Shown here: positions 44,325 to 53,320 of the stretch, piece by piece
Position numbering within the stretch: the first letter of the stretch is position 1
Layout of the letters: the number at the start of each line of letters is the position of its first letter
The notes under the pieces: model-generated
Database searches by the model: none
Seen by the model: only the letters and a program-made list of their open reading frames with translations
Told to the model about the DNA's origin: nothing
Made by a program: the position numbers and the translations under genes
DNA from: CAWVSB01 sp046710535
Lineage (GTDB): Bacteria > Pseudomonadota > Gammaproteobacteria > Pseudomonadales > CAWVSB01
Assembly: GCA_046710535.1 (NCBI GenBank)
Contig: JBKEHH010000013.1
Coordinates: 22,935 to 86,934, forward strand
Length of the DNA stretch: 64,000 bases
Reading direction: 5' to 3'

Positions 44325-45296
44325 ATGCTTACTGCTTTAGCCGCAATTGTTATTGGCTTTATTCTACTAGTGTGGAGCGCTGATCGCTTCGTCGCGGGGG
44401 CATCTGCCACCGCAACACATTTAGGTATAGCACCATTAATTGTAGGCGTAGTCATCGTTGGCATTGGCACATCTGCGCCGGAAATGCTGGTTTCCATTAT
44501 CGCATCAGCACAAGGCAACGCCAATATTGCTATTGGTAACGCGTTAGGCTCAAACATCACTAACGTTGGCTTAATCTTGGGCGCTACGGCAATGCTATAT
44601 CCATTGTCAGTACAGTCAGGAATCATTCGCCGCGAGCTGCCCATCTTGGCGTTTATAATGATGGTGTCACTAGCATTAATGTTCGACGGAGTACTATCGC
44701 GGCTTGACGGAACAATTTTAATCAGCGGTTTTGCTGCCTTATTGGCTTGGTCGTTTTATCAGGCCAAAACGCAAAAGGGCGATGCACTAGAAGCGGAGTT
44801 TGAGGCTGAACTCGCAACCGACATGACCCTAAAAGCGGGGTTAGTATGGCTTATTGCTGGCGTAACAATACTGGTACTGTCGTCAAAGATTCTAGTATGG
44901 GGCGCGGTATTTTTTGCTGAGGCCATGGGCATTAGTGACTTAATTATTGGTTTGACCATTATTGCTATTGGTACGAGCCTGCCAGAGCTAGCAGCCACTA
45001 TTGCCGCGGCTCGCAAAGCTCAGTATGACATTGCTATAGGTAATGTAGTTGGCTCAAACATGTTTAATTTGGTAGGCGTGCTGGCATTTCCAGGCTTACT
45101 AGCACCCGGTGAGTTTGATAAAAGCGTAATGCTTAGAGACTTCCCGGTGATGATAGCCCTTGCCGTATTATTACTGTTATTTGCGTCCAACTTCACGCTG
45201 AAAAGCGCTGGCACCATAGGCCGAGTTAAAGGCTTTATTCTACTACTAGCCTATTTCGCCTATATGGGTTTACTTTACGTACAGGCCAGCAATTAA
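44325..45296 (+). CDS. Calcium/sodium antiporter (CaxA/YrbG-like)
   Basis: 323 residues with about ten membrane helices and two inverted exchanger repeats: G-I-G-T-S-A-P-E-M-L-V-S (about 45-56) and A-I-G-T-S-L-P-E-L-A-A-T (about 215-226), each followed by G-N-A-L/V-G-S-N. The acidic residues bind the transported ion. The acidic cytoplasmic loop (E-A-E-F-E-A-E) lies between the halves. It exchanges Ca2+ for Na+ or H+ across the inner membrane. It stands ~80 bp behind the DedA gene on the same strand. Confidence 0.93.
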   Translation: MLTALAAIVIGFILLVWSADRFVAGASATATHLGIAPLIVGVVIVGIGTSAPEMLVSIIASAQGNANIAIGNALGSNITNVGLILGATAMLYPLSVQSGIIRRELPILAFIMMVSLALMFDGVLSRLDGTILISGFAALLAWSFYQAKTQKGDALEAEFEAELATDMTLKAGLVWLIAGVTILVLSSKILVWGAVFFAEAMGISDLIIGLTIIAIGTSLPELAATIAAARKAQYDIAIGNVVGSNMFNLVGVLAFPGLLAPGEFDKSVMLRDFPVMIALAVLLLLFASNFTLKSAGTIGRVKGFILLLAYFAYMGLLYVQASN

Positions 45297-45303
45297 CTTA
45301 ACG

Positions 45304-45684
45304 CTAGTCGTGCTCAATATCGTAAACGAGCAAAGCTTCAGCATAAGGTTTTACATAAGTGCTCACGTATTTAATGTGCTCAGGGTGCTCTAAGTAAGCT
45401 TCCATTGCGTCAACGGTGTCAAAGATAAGCGTAATACCCACATCATAGCTATCATCAACGGTGCTGCGATCACTTGGCACAGCAGTACCAACTTTCATCG
45501 ACTTCACCCCATTAATCTTTGATAGCATTTCAGCATTGCTAATCATCGCCTTGACATCTTTTTTACTTATATCTTCTTTAGCCCAGACAAACACAATATG
45601 ACTAACCGCTGCATTTACCGGCCCCGACATTAAACCGAGCAGCAGCACTGCCGTTAACAATTGTCTACATCCTAACTTCAGCAT
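45304..45684 (-). CDS. Secreted Dabb-domain (stress-responsive alpha/beta barrel) protein
   Basis: 126 residues. A signal peptide (about 1-25, cleavage after V-N-A) is followed by V-S-H-I-V-F-V-W-A-K, then D-V-G-I-T-L-I-F-D-T-V-D-A-M-E-A-Y-L-E-H-P-E-H-I-K-Y-V, the Dabb ferredoxin-like fold. Dabb domains dimerise and include diverse enzymes, so a substrate cannot be named. An exported version is somewhat unusual. It follows the LON-domain gene by ~25 bp and is probably the last gene of the MMPL-YkgJ-LON operon. Confidence 0.8.
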   Translation of the reverse strand: MLKLGCRQLLTAVLLLGLMSGPVNAAVSHIVFVWAKEDISKKDVKAMISNAEMLSKINGVKSMKVGTAVPSDRSTVDDSYDVGITLIFDTVDAMEAYLEHPEHIKYVSTYVKPYAEALLVYDIEHD

Positions 45685-45707
45685 TGTGCTTCTCCACTAA
45701 GGTAAAA

Positions 45708-46304
45708 CTAACCAGACAGCTCATCTAACAAGTCATCAATTATTGCCAGACGCTGCATCGAACTGTCGCACTCTAACAATCCTAATTTGTTAAGCTCATC
45801 AATTGGCATCACCTGCGCCAACTGCATACTTAATTTGTAAGCGTCATTAATATCAACATCGAAATTCAGTCGAGCCCACGCAGGGTGATCAAGCAAGCTG
45901 AGCAATACCTCTCCATGTTCAATATACTGTTCAGGCACCGAGATATTTTGTTCACGCTCCACCTTGCTCCCCATTGTGCTAATCAAATTATCTTTAGCCA
46001 TTGAGAAGCCATCGCAGTTAAATAATGTCTGCCCTTCAATAACTATTTCAAATTTATTATTAGGCAATGCATTCCAATCAACTATACGTGCCATACAACC
46101 GGTGCTTATCATTTTTGGAATAGCCGCAGTCACTGGCGCTGCAACTTCACTACCTTGGGTAATAAACACCACCCCAAAGTCGGTATTAGTTTTTAAGCTG
46201 TTTTTGACTAAATCAACATAACGTGGCTCAAATATTTGTAATGGAATACGTCCGTAAGGGAAAAGAATCGTACCCAGTGGAAATATTGGTATTTGCCCCA
46301 TCAT
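45708..46304 (-). CDS. LON peptidase substrate-binding-domain protein
   Basis: 198 residues. I-P-I-F-P-L-G-T-I-L-F-P-Y-G-R-I-P-L-Q-I-F-E-P-R-Y is the opening of the LON N-terminal (PUA-like) domain; there is no ATPase or protease part. Stand-alone proteins of this type are common in proteobacteria and have no assigned reaction. It lies between the YkgJ-like gene and the Dabb gene on the same strand. Confidence 0.9.
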   Translation of the reverse strand: MMGQIPIFPLGTILFPYGRIPLQIFEPRYVDLVKNSLKTNTDFGVVFITQGSEVAAPVTAAIPKMISTGCMARIVDWNALPNNKFEIVIEGQTLFNCDGFSMAKDNLISTMGSKVEREQNISVPEQYIEHGEVLLSLLDHPAWARLNFDVDINDAYKLSMQLAQVMPIDELNKLGLLECDSSMQRLAIIDDLLDELSG

Positions 46305-46322
46305 AAAGCCTCTTTAGCTGGG

Positions 46323-46594
46323 TTATTTAGCTAGATCGTTTAGCGGCCATGTCGCCACTTCTAAATTATTCAATATCAACAATGCTTGTTCTCGGTTGTC
46401 GCCACAAATGGCTGGCGATGGCATAAAATTCAAACAAACATCAGGCCGGCCAGACTTGCCATATAATAAACAACAATTCAGCTCATCCAACTGTATACAG
46501 CGCTCTCCCGCCGCCTTGCCTGCAGGCATACCAGGTATAACTGAGGTGATAGATGAGCAATACAACAGGCACCACATCCACCTCGGCACTGCAT
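46323..46594 (-). CDS. YkgJ-family zinc/iron-cluster protein (one-base frameshift near its N-terminus)
   Basis: The gene starts at the ATG at 46594, overlapping the MMPL stop by one base (TAATG), and reads M-Q-C-R-G-G-C-G-A-C-C-I-A before the frame is lost. In the next frame the protein continues S-I-T-S-V-I-P-G-M-P-A-G-K-A-A-G-E-R-C-I-Q-L, then C-C-L-L-Y, R-P-D-V-C and I-C-G-D-N-R-E-Q-A. The C-x3-C-x2-C-C start and later Cys are those of the YkgJ metal-binding family. A single C added near 46552 (CC read as C) restores about 90 residues. The longer frame that opens at 46613 has a spurious N-terminus. Confidence 0.82.
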
Positions 46595-49167
46595 TACTTG
46601 GCCTCTGGCCCAAAAGGTTTAGCCAAGATAAGTAATTTCGGCAATAACAACAAAGCGCCCATCAGGGCTGCAAACATTGCCGCACCTGTTAGTAAGCCAA
46701 AAATAATACTCGGGGTGAAATTAGACAAAGTCAGAATACAAAAACCCATAATAATGACCAGCGAAGTGTAATACATTGCCCGCCCAATACTGCTATGGCA
46801 TTTATACATCGTCTCAGTGTAGTTTCTATTTTCAGTAAATTCTGCTTTAAAGCGATGAATATAATGGATAGTGTCATCCACGCCGATGCCAATGCAAATT
46901 GCAGCGATAGTAATAGTCATAATATCTAGCGGAATACCCGTCAGCCCCATACCACCTAAAATAATAGCCGCCGCTAATAAGTTAGGTGTAATCGCAATTG
47001 CTGCTAACGGAATTGAGCGGAATAAGACGAAAAACATAATCATGATGGCAACAAAAACCGCCCCCAAGGTTAAAATTTGCGAACGATATAAGCTTTGCAG
47101 CATATTATTGTAAAGCACCAACATACCGCTTAAATTTACTTGTTCTTCTTTAAAACCTAGCTCATGCACAATGTCGTATTTAATTTTTTCTAACAACTCT
47201 GAACGGTTCAGGCTGCGACTTGTTTCCATCACTCTAAGTGACACTCTTATCTGGTTATTCTCTTCATCCAAATAAGGTTTTATCAGCACATCGCTAACAC
47301 TTTCGGGCAAACTATTTCTAGCAATCGCTAATTGGATGTCGTCAACTCCTCCATCCAAAACATCTTCTAACACTTCGTACAGTGTGGCTAATGATAAAAC
47401 CTTGCCCGTTTCTGGAAGCGCATCTAAATAGTTATGTAGGCTAACAATGCGTTGCATACCGCTACGAGTAAACCAAACATTTACTGGTTCATCATTAGTA
47501 GCCCCGCCTTCAAAACTAGACTCGGCAAACCCATCAAAGCCATCAGCGTCAAAATCATTATTAAACTCATTACTAGTGTCAAAACCACCATCAAAATCGT
47601 CAGTGCCAAAATCGTCTCCAAAGCCGCTTCCAACAGCTGTCAGCGCCGCTAACTCTTGAGGATCAACATCAATCAATATATCTAGCGGAATCGTACCACC
47701 TAGCTCTTGGTCAATAGTTACCATACCTTGGTAGATTTCGGTGCTTTCATCAAAGTAGTCAATAAAGCGATTTTCAACTTTTAATTTAGTAATACCAACA
47801 ATACTTAAACCAGCCAAAATCACTGCACAAAACAGTACCAAACCACCACGGCGATCGACTAGTTGCGCAAAGTAAACAGTGTAAGACTCTCCACCAGAGG
47901 TTTTATTTAACTGCGAGCGCGGTAGTAGCATTAACACACTTGGCAACAGCACAAAAGATACGATCAGCGACAACGTTACTCCTACCGTCATCATCCAGCC
48001 AAAATCAATCACTGGACGAATACCACTGACTACTAAAGACGCAAAAGCAACCAAGGTCGTTAAGGTGGTGAACACACAAGGTTTAATCATCAGCTTAACC
48101 ATGCGGGTAACAAGCTCACGCTGGCTAGCACCTGGATCATCTACTGCCAGTTCGCGATAACGCACCACCAAGTGAATCAACACTGACAAATTAATGATTA
48201 ATAAAATCGCCACAAAGTTAGAAGAGATAACCGTTAAGCGCCAATCAATTAGTGCAAAATAGCCCAAGGTTACTGAAGCCGTAATGCTGCAGCCTAGCAG
48301 CGGCAAAAATACCCAGCGGAACTCCCGGAAAATTAGCGCCATCAACACCACAATAAAAATCATAATGCCGGTACCAAAGACTACTAAGTCATTTTTTACA
48401 AATGCCACCATATCAACGGCAATCATCGGCACACCGCCAAGAAACATCTCAGCGCCATCTTTATAATCAACCAAAATATCACGCACCGTGGCGACAATTC
48501 TTTCTTGTCGCTCGGCTACTTCTAAAACATAACCTCTAAACAAACTTTCAACAACGGTTAACCGTTGTGTTTGCTGTTCGGTAGCAATAGATTCACGTTT
48601 CAATTTGCGCAGTGCTTCACGCTCGTCAAGTAATTCAAAGTAGCGCACGTCACGGGCTAAGTTAACTTGCAATGCAGTAACAGAAGCGTCGTTATTTGTA
48701 AGCAAACCTTTGTATATTGGGCTATTGGCAAATTCAGCGCGCGCCAATTCTTTATCAACCCCCGGGGTAGACAAGGTAGTCAGGTTTGAAGAAATATCCG
48801 TTAGGCTGATTTTCGGGCTGTATAACAGTGGCACATCTAATACCGAAGCTATTGAGGATACTGTTTCGACAGCCAGTAACTCATCACGCAATTTCGTTAA
48901 GTGGACCAACTGCTCGTCGCTGAATAAATCAGCCTTAGGGGCATAAGTCACCAGCAAAAAATCTTCTGACCCGTAAGTAGCGGCAACTTCACGCGAATAC
49001 TCTAGATCTTTATCCCCTTCTAGCACCAAACTATCTGACGAGGCATCAAACTTGGTATTAGGTATCTGGCTACCAAGCAATACCGTTAGCAATGCCAATA
49101 CCGCGCAAACAACTTTAGGACTATTGATTACACTACGTTCGTAAGCGCGAGCAAAAAATTCTAACAT
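46594..49167 (-). CDS. RND-superfamily (MMPL-type) transporter
   Basis: 857 residues with twelve membrane helices in two blocks (helix 1 at about 17-34; five near 240-420; one near 450; five near 700-850) and two large periplasmic loops. The sequence has the MMPL/patched-like N-L-S-V-L-I-H and G-I-G-V-D-D-T-I-H-Y motifs in the membrane; the latter Asp pair is the usual proton relay. The group moves lipids or hydrophobic compounds; hopanoid transporter HpnN is one relative. The second loop carries an odd acidic, Phe- and Gly-rich insert (about residues 510-565). It is the first gene of the unit MMPL-ykgJ-LON-Dabb. Confidence 0.87.
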   Translation of the reverse strand: MLEFFARAYERSVINSPKVVCAVLALLTVLLGSQIPNTKFDASSDSLVLEGDKDLEYSREVAATYGSEDFLLVTYAPKADLFSDEQLVHLTKLRDELLAVETVSSIASVLDVPLLYSPKISLTDISSNLTTLSTPGVDKELARAEFANSPIYKGLLTNNDASVTALQVNLARDVRYFELLDEREALRKLKRESIATEQQTQRLTVVESLFRGYVLEVAERQERIVATVRDILVDYKDGAEMFLGGVPMIAVDMVAFVKNDLVVFGTGIMIFIVVLMALIFREFRWVFLPLLGCSITASVTLGYFALIDWRLTVISSNFVAILLIINLSVLIHLVVRYRELAVDDPGASQRELVTRMVKLMIKPCVFTTLTTLVAFASLVVSGIRPVIDFGWMMTVGVTLSLIVSFVLLPSVLMLLPRSQLNKTSGGESYTVYFAQLVDRRGGLVLFCAVILAGLSIVGITKLKVENRFIDYFDESTEIYQGMVTIDQELGGTIPLDILIDVDPQELAALTAVGSGFGDDFGTDDFDGGFDTSNEFNNDFDADGFDGFAESSFEGGATNDEPVNVWFTRSGMQRIVSLHNYLDALPETGKVLSLATLYEVLEDVLDGGVDDIQLAIARNSLPESVSDVLIKPYLDEENNQIRVSLRVMETSRSLNRSELLEKIKYDIVHELGFKEEQVNLSGMLVLYNNMLQSLYRSQILTLGAVFVAIMIMFFVLFRSIPLAAIAITPNLLAAAIILGGMGLTGIPLDIMTITIAAICIGIGVDDTIHYIHRFKAEFTENRNYTETMYKCHSSIGRAMYYTSLVIIMGFCILTLSNFTPSIIFGLLTGAAMFAALMGALLLLPKLLILAKPFGPEAK

Positions 49168-49267
49168 TAATATTATTCCGTTTTATGGCGAAGCTTTTTA
49201 ATTAGCCTACGCATACACTTTATTTTATTTTAAGTTCTAACTTTTTAAAAGTTCTAGCTGCCTTTAG

Positions 49268-50632
49268 TTAAACTCTATTATTTAGTTCTACCAGTAGTTT
49301 TTTGTATATCCCTTCGAAGCCGCCATTACTCATTATCAAAATCGAGTCGCCGGCCGTTGCGTGCTTGCATAATTGAGAAACTAGCACATCAACTGAATTA
49401 ACCACTGATTGGCTCTCATAGCTTTTAACAGCATCGCTCAAACTCCACTGCAAACCGGCGGTTTGGTACCAATAAACTAAGTCAGCATCTTTCACGCTCT
49501 CACACAGCTCATCTTTATGCACTCCGATTTGCATAGTGTTTGAGCGCGGTTCTAGCACCGCAATAATACGGCCGTTACCTGTTTTTGCGCGCAGGCCTGC
49601 AAGGGTTGTGGCAATTGCTGTTGGGTGATGCGCAAAGTCGTCATAAATTGTCACGCCATCAATTTCACCAATCACTTCCATGCGGCGCTTAACGCCTTCA
49701 AACTTAGTTAAGCTTTCAATAGCATTGCTTGGCGCAATACCGATATGGCGCGCTGCAACAACTGCCGCCATAGCATTACTTACATTGTGGTCACCCAATA
49801 AAGGCCAATTAACCTGCCCTTGTAACTCGCCATCTAGCCATATATCGAAACTACTGCCGTCGCTGCTTTTTAACTCGCTACGCCACTGGCATTGCGCGCC
49901 ACTGTTAGAAAAATACTGCACCGTTGTCCACGCGCCCTGCTCCAGCACTTCATCTAAGTTAGGATCACCTGTTGGGAGTATTAGTAAACCTTCGCTAGGC
50001 ACAGTACGTACCAAATGATGAAACTGTTTTTGAATAGCCGCTAAGTCATCGAAAATATCCGCATGGTCAAATTCCAAATTATTCATCACTAAGGTACGCG
50101 GACGATAATGTACAAACTTAGAGCGCTTATCAAAAAACGCACTATCGTATTCGTCAGCTTCAATCACAAAAAAATCGCTATCGCCTGCCGCAGCAGATAC
50201 ACCCATATTAACAGGGATACCACCGATCAAATAACCTGGTTTCATGCCATTATCATGCAATATCCATGCCAGCATACTGCTAGTAGTGGTTTTACCATGA
50301 GTGCCACTGACCGCTAATACCCAACGGTTAGACAACACATTCTCAGCCAACCATTGTGGCCCAGAGGTATAAGCAATGCCTTTGTTTAATACATACTCCA
50401 CCGCTTCATTACCGCGACTCATGGCGTTACCCACTACAACCAAATCGGGCCTTACTGCAAACTGCTCGCTGCCATAGCCTTCAAATAAATCTATGCCTTG
50501 CTCAGTCAATTGAGTGCTCATAGGCGGGTATACATTAGCATCAGAGCCAGTTACTTTATGCCCAAGCTGGCGGGCTATAATGGCAAGACTGCCCATAAAA
50601 GTGCCGCAAATCCCTAAAATGTGTATATGCAT
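49268..50632 (-). CDS. mpl: UDP-N-acetylmuramate:L-alanyl-gamma-D-glutamyl-meso-diaminopimelate ligase
   Basis: 454 residues from the ATG at 50632 (GAGGA just upstream; a longer frame opens at 50692 without a reason). Mpl starts M-H-I-H-I-L-G-I-C-G-T-F-M-G as here. The Mur-ligase ATP site is S-G-T-H-G-K-T-T-T, and N-N-L-E-F-D-H-A-D-I-F and D-D-F-A-H-H-P-T-A are the later family motifs. It recycles the murein tripeptide by attaching it to UDP-MurNAc in the cytoplasm, a partner function of the peptidoglycan genes of this window. Confidence 0.96.
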   Translation of the reverse strand: MHIHILGICGTFMGSLAIIARQLGHKVTGSDANVYPPMSTQLTEQGIDLFEGYGSEQFAVRPDLVVVGNAMSRGNEAVEYVLNKGIAYTSGPQWLAENVLSNRWVLAVSGTHGKTTTSSMLAWILHDNGMKPGYLIGGIPVNMGVSAAAGDSDFFVIEADEYDSAFFDKRSKFVHYRPRTLVMNNLEFDHADIFDDLAAIQKQFHHLVRTVPSEGLLILPTGDPNLDEVLEQGAWTTVQYFSNSGAQCQWRSELKSSDGSSFDIWLDGELQGQVNWPLLGDHNVSNAMAAVVAARHIGIAPSNAIESLTKFEGVKRRMEVIGEIDGVTIYDDFAHHPTAIATTLAGLRAKTGNGRIIAVLEPRSNTMQIGVHKDELCESVKDADLVYWYQTAGLQWSLSDAVKSYESQSVVNSVDVLVSQLCKHATAGDSILIMSNGGFEGIYKKLLVELNNRV

Positions 50633-50799
50633 TGCTATCCTCGCTGGTTGAGGCCAGTTTAACACGACTATTGGCGAGTTATAACAAGCCATAGCGGCGC
50701 TTTGACGCTAAAATCAAATTTTAGTTGTTGGCGTAGATGGGCTATACTTCGCGCCGCTTAACAAATCAAAATCTTAACTAACATAAAGGCCTAGACCTC

Positions 50800-51333
50800 A
50801 TGAGCTATGAAAAAATTCCGGCTGGTAAAAATTTACCAGAAGATATCTACGTTGCTATTGAAATTCCAGCAAACCATGACCCAATCAAATACGAAATCGA
50901 CAAAGACGCCGACTGCTTAATGGTTGACCGCTTTATGGCAACGCCAATGTTTTACCCAGCCAACTACGGGTATATAAACAATACATTATCGGAAGACGGC
51001 GATGCGCTAGACGTACTAGTTATTACTCCTTATCCAGTAGTGCCTGGCGCAGTTATTCGTAGTCGCCCAATCGGCATTTTGAATATGAGCGACGAAGCTG
51101 GCCAAGACGCCAAACTAATAGCCGTGCCACACGACAAACTAACGACGATTTATAAAGACGTTAAAGAAATCACTGATCTTCCAGAATTACTAGTTAGACA
51201 GATCCAACACTTTTTTGAAAACTACAAAGATCTAGAAGTTGGCAAATGGGTTAAAGTTGACGGCTGGGGCAATTCCCAAGATGCTAAAGACGAAATCATG
51301 AAATCGGTAACTGCGTTCGAAGCCGCTAATTAA
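50800..51333 (+). CDS. ppa: Inorganic pyrophosphatase
   Basis: 177 residues, the standard length of hexameric family I enzymes. E-I-P-A-N-H-D-P-I-K-Y-E, Y-P-A-N-Y-G-Y-I-N and D-G-D-A-L-D-V-L-V are the metal- and pyrophosphate-binding segments. It hydrolyses PPi in the cytoplasm. Divergent from mpl and followed by a good terminator. Confidence 0.97.
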   Translation: MSYEKIPAGKNLPEDIYVAIEIPANHDPIKYEIDKDADCLMVDRFMATPMFYPANYGYINNTLSEDGDALDVLVITPYPVVPGAVIRSRPIGILNMSDEAGQDAKLIAVPHDKLTTIYKDVKEITDLPELLVRQIQHFFENYKDLEVGKWVKVDGWGNSQDAKDEIMKSVTAFEAAN

Positions 51334-51347
51334 GCTTTATGGCTATT

Positions 51348-51377
51348 AAAAAGCCGAGTTTAGTGCTCGGCTTTTTT
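51348..51377 (+). terminator. Intrinsic terminator of ppa
   Basis: Stem AGCCGAG / CTCGGCT around a 7-base loop, extended by flanking A and T runs (six T). Confidence 0.9.
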
Positions 51378-51499
51378 GTGGGTCAATTATTAATTAAAGT
51401 TCTACTGCAGTACAAACAACATGACTCACCCTAAGCGACAGCACTTACAAAAATAAGGTGACGCAACTTGCCTGCCATCACACCATTATTGCTACAGTA

Positions 51500-52198
51500 C
51501 TATAGCTCCTGCCAAAATTTATCACCGTATTTTTGTACTAGCTTGTTATAAGAAATCATACTTCTAATTTCTTTTACGTACTCATCGCCACGTTCAGAAT
51601 ACTTAGTTAAGCCAGAGGCTAAGTCGTAACCGTTAGGAAAGGCGCCATTAGCTCGTGCGATTGAACGTTTTTTCCTAAGGCTACTATACGCTCTACCTGT
51701 ATTTAGGTTAAAAACATATCCACCCACCGATTGTTGTGGGCTGTCAAATTTGCGCACTTCGTGCTTAGAACCTTTATTACGCTGCTTTGGTACTAAGCCG
51801 CAACCGCTGCTATAACACCACTGACCAAAAAAGTTATTGGCTTTTCTGGCAAACCGCGAGGTGCCCCAAGCTGATTCGTTTGCGCTTTGAGCCAAAATCA
51901 GTGACGGTGGGATCACATCTACCCTCACTAGTAGTTCATCACGCTTAGCTTGATCAATTCGTTCACATTTTTTGCTATATTTTTCACAAATATTTTTCAA
52001 CTTATCGGCTGGTACGCCTTCTTCCACTATTTTGCGCTCTTTTATTACTTTTCTGTTTTCAGCCAAAATAAGTGGGTACATATAGTTAAAAAAAGCCGTC
52101 TTCTTTTGTTTTACATCGGTGTAAGATGCAAAGTCGGGGATAGCCGAGAACACTATTGGAGACAGTAAAACTGTAAATAACATTATTATTTTTTTCAT
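51500..52198 (-). CDS. Bax-like glucosaminidase-domain protein
   Basis: 232 residues with a signal peptide (about 1-18). P-S-L-I-L-A-Q-S-A-N-E-S-A-W-G-T-S-R-F-A-R-K-A-N-N-F-F-G-Q-W-C holds the catalytic Glu of the glucosaminidase (GH73-like) family; the C-terminal half has A-N-G-A and Y-S-E-R-G-x-x-Y-V. The protein resembles E. coli Bax and FlgJ-like peptidoglycan hydrolases but has no flagellar neighbour. It presumably cleaves beta-N-acetylglucosamine links in the wall. It stands alone. Confidence 0.87.
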   Translation of the reverse strand: MKKIIMLFTVLLSPIVFSAIPDFASYTDVKQKKTAFFNYMYPLILAENRKVIKERKIVEEGVPADKLKNICEKYSKKCERIDQAKRDELLVRVDVIPPSLILAQSANESAWGTSRFARKANNFFGQWCYSSGCGLVPKQRNKGSKHEVRKFDSPQQSVGGYVFNLNTGRAYSSLRKKRSIARANGAFPNGYDLASGLTKYSERGDEYVKEIRSMISYNKLVQKYGDKFWQEL

Positions 52199-52374
52199 AA
52201 ATAAACTCTAACTATTGATTTAATCATTACATTTAACTGTTTTTATTATGCTTTATGGGGCTTAAACATGCTTCATATTTTTGTAACAAACGTTAGCCTC
52301 GCCTTACTTTTTATGGTCAAACGATAACAGACATAAGCAACTTGTTGTGCAACTATTATTAGCTCGGCTCCATA

Positions 52375-53304
52375 CTAACTTACACAATAACTAACCGGGT
52401 AAGTCGGTAAATTTAACATTTCAGCCGCCATTGCAGGGGTGGCTATAGGCCGACCATACTGCTTAGCTAGCGCAACAACCTCTGCCACTAATTCAACATT
52501 AGAAGGTACTCGCCCGCCACCATAAGGCTCTAGGCCAACTTGCACATGGCCACCTAGACGAATGGCTTCTTCTGCAATACCGCAACCGACACAATCATCG
52601 TTAAAGCTGGACACCAACCATGGTAAATCGCAATCACCCATCATCCCTAAATAAGCATTTAGACTAGCGGGGGTTGGGGGCATACCAAAAGGCAAATTGT
52701 CAGCCCCAAAATAAAATTTAACCATAGTGCCGGCAGGTAATTTCCCTGCTCGGTAGTAGGCCAAAATAAATTTAAGAAAACTTGGCTCAAAAATAGAGGC
52801 GCTTAAGCCAATATTTAACTCCCGACATTTCTCAACATAATAAATAGAATCGTTCATATCATTGCGATAAAGCATATCGGTGCCAATAAACAAACCGTCT
52901 TCACCGGCAATCGATAGATTAAATGTGCCAGGATCACAAAGGCCTTGAGCTAGCAAGCCTTCTTCTGCCATGGCGGTTATATGGCTATAACGCACCTCAA
53001 CTGGCACACCTTCTTGGCCGACAGGCATTGTTGGCGTCAAAATCGCATCAGGTCGTTTTGACAGCAAAGTGCGCCAGGGTCTCGCATAAGCTTCAGCATC
53101 AAGCTTGCCGCTGCCACCAAAAATTGGCTCAGACGTATGATTGTGTATTAAAGCTGCACCCGCTTCCATACAAGCAATAGCGTCGCTAACTATTTCATCA
53201 TCGCTATACGGTACGTTTGGGTTTAGGTCTTTATTTGCTGAACCATTCAATGAGACTTCAATAATTAAAGGAATTCCGGCAACAGATTTAGTGATCATAG
53301 ACAT
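52375..53304 (-). CDS. BKACE-family beta-keto acid cleavage enzyme (DUF849)
   Basis: 309 residues with a TIM-barrel pattern. H-N-H-T-S-E (about 56) supplies the two zinc His, and the C-terminal V-G-L-E-P-Y-G-G-G-R-V-P-S-N-V-E-L binds substrate; N-G-S-A-N-K-D near the N-terminus also fits. The founding member, 3-keto-5-aminohexanoate cleavage enzyme, condenses a beta-keto acid with acetyl-CoA to give a CoA ester and acetoacetate. Many members act on other beta-keto acids, so the substrate is open. It may be used in amine or amino-acid catabolism. It is 16 bp from the M15 peptidase gene upstream. Confidence 0.87.
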   Translation of the reverse strand: MSMITKSVAGIPLIIEVSLNGSANKDLNPNVPYSDDEIVSDAIACMEAGAALIHNHTSEPIFGGSGKLDAEAYARPWRTLLSKRPDAILTPTMPVGQEGVPVEVRYSHITAMAEEGLLAQGLCDPGTFNLSIAGEDGLFIGTDMLYRNDMNDSIYYVEKCRELNIGLSASIFEPSFLKFILAYYRAGKLPAGTMVKFYFGADNLPFGMPPTPASLNAYLGMMGDCDLPWLVSSFNDDCVGCGIAEEAIRLGGHVQVGLEPYGGGRVPSNVELVAEVVALAKQYGRPIATPAMAAEMLNLPTYPVSYCVS

Positions 53305-53320
53305 TACCTAGTTGTAGTTT

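Noticed and set aside
46595..46613. Start of the YkgJ-like gene at 46613
   Set aside because: That frame gives a nonsense N-terminus; the ATG at 46594 gives the conserved Cys motif M-Q-C-R-G-G-C-G-A-C-C and is coupled to the gene before it.
47447..47659. Plus-strand ORFs opposite the MMPL acidic insert
   Set aside because: They reflect the base composition of the insert; the minus-strand transporter frame is continuous and well supported.
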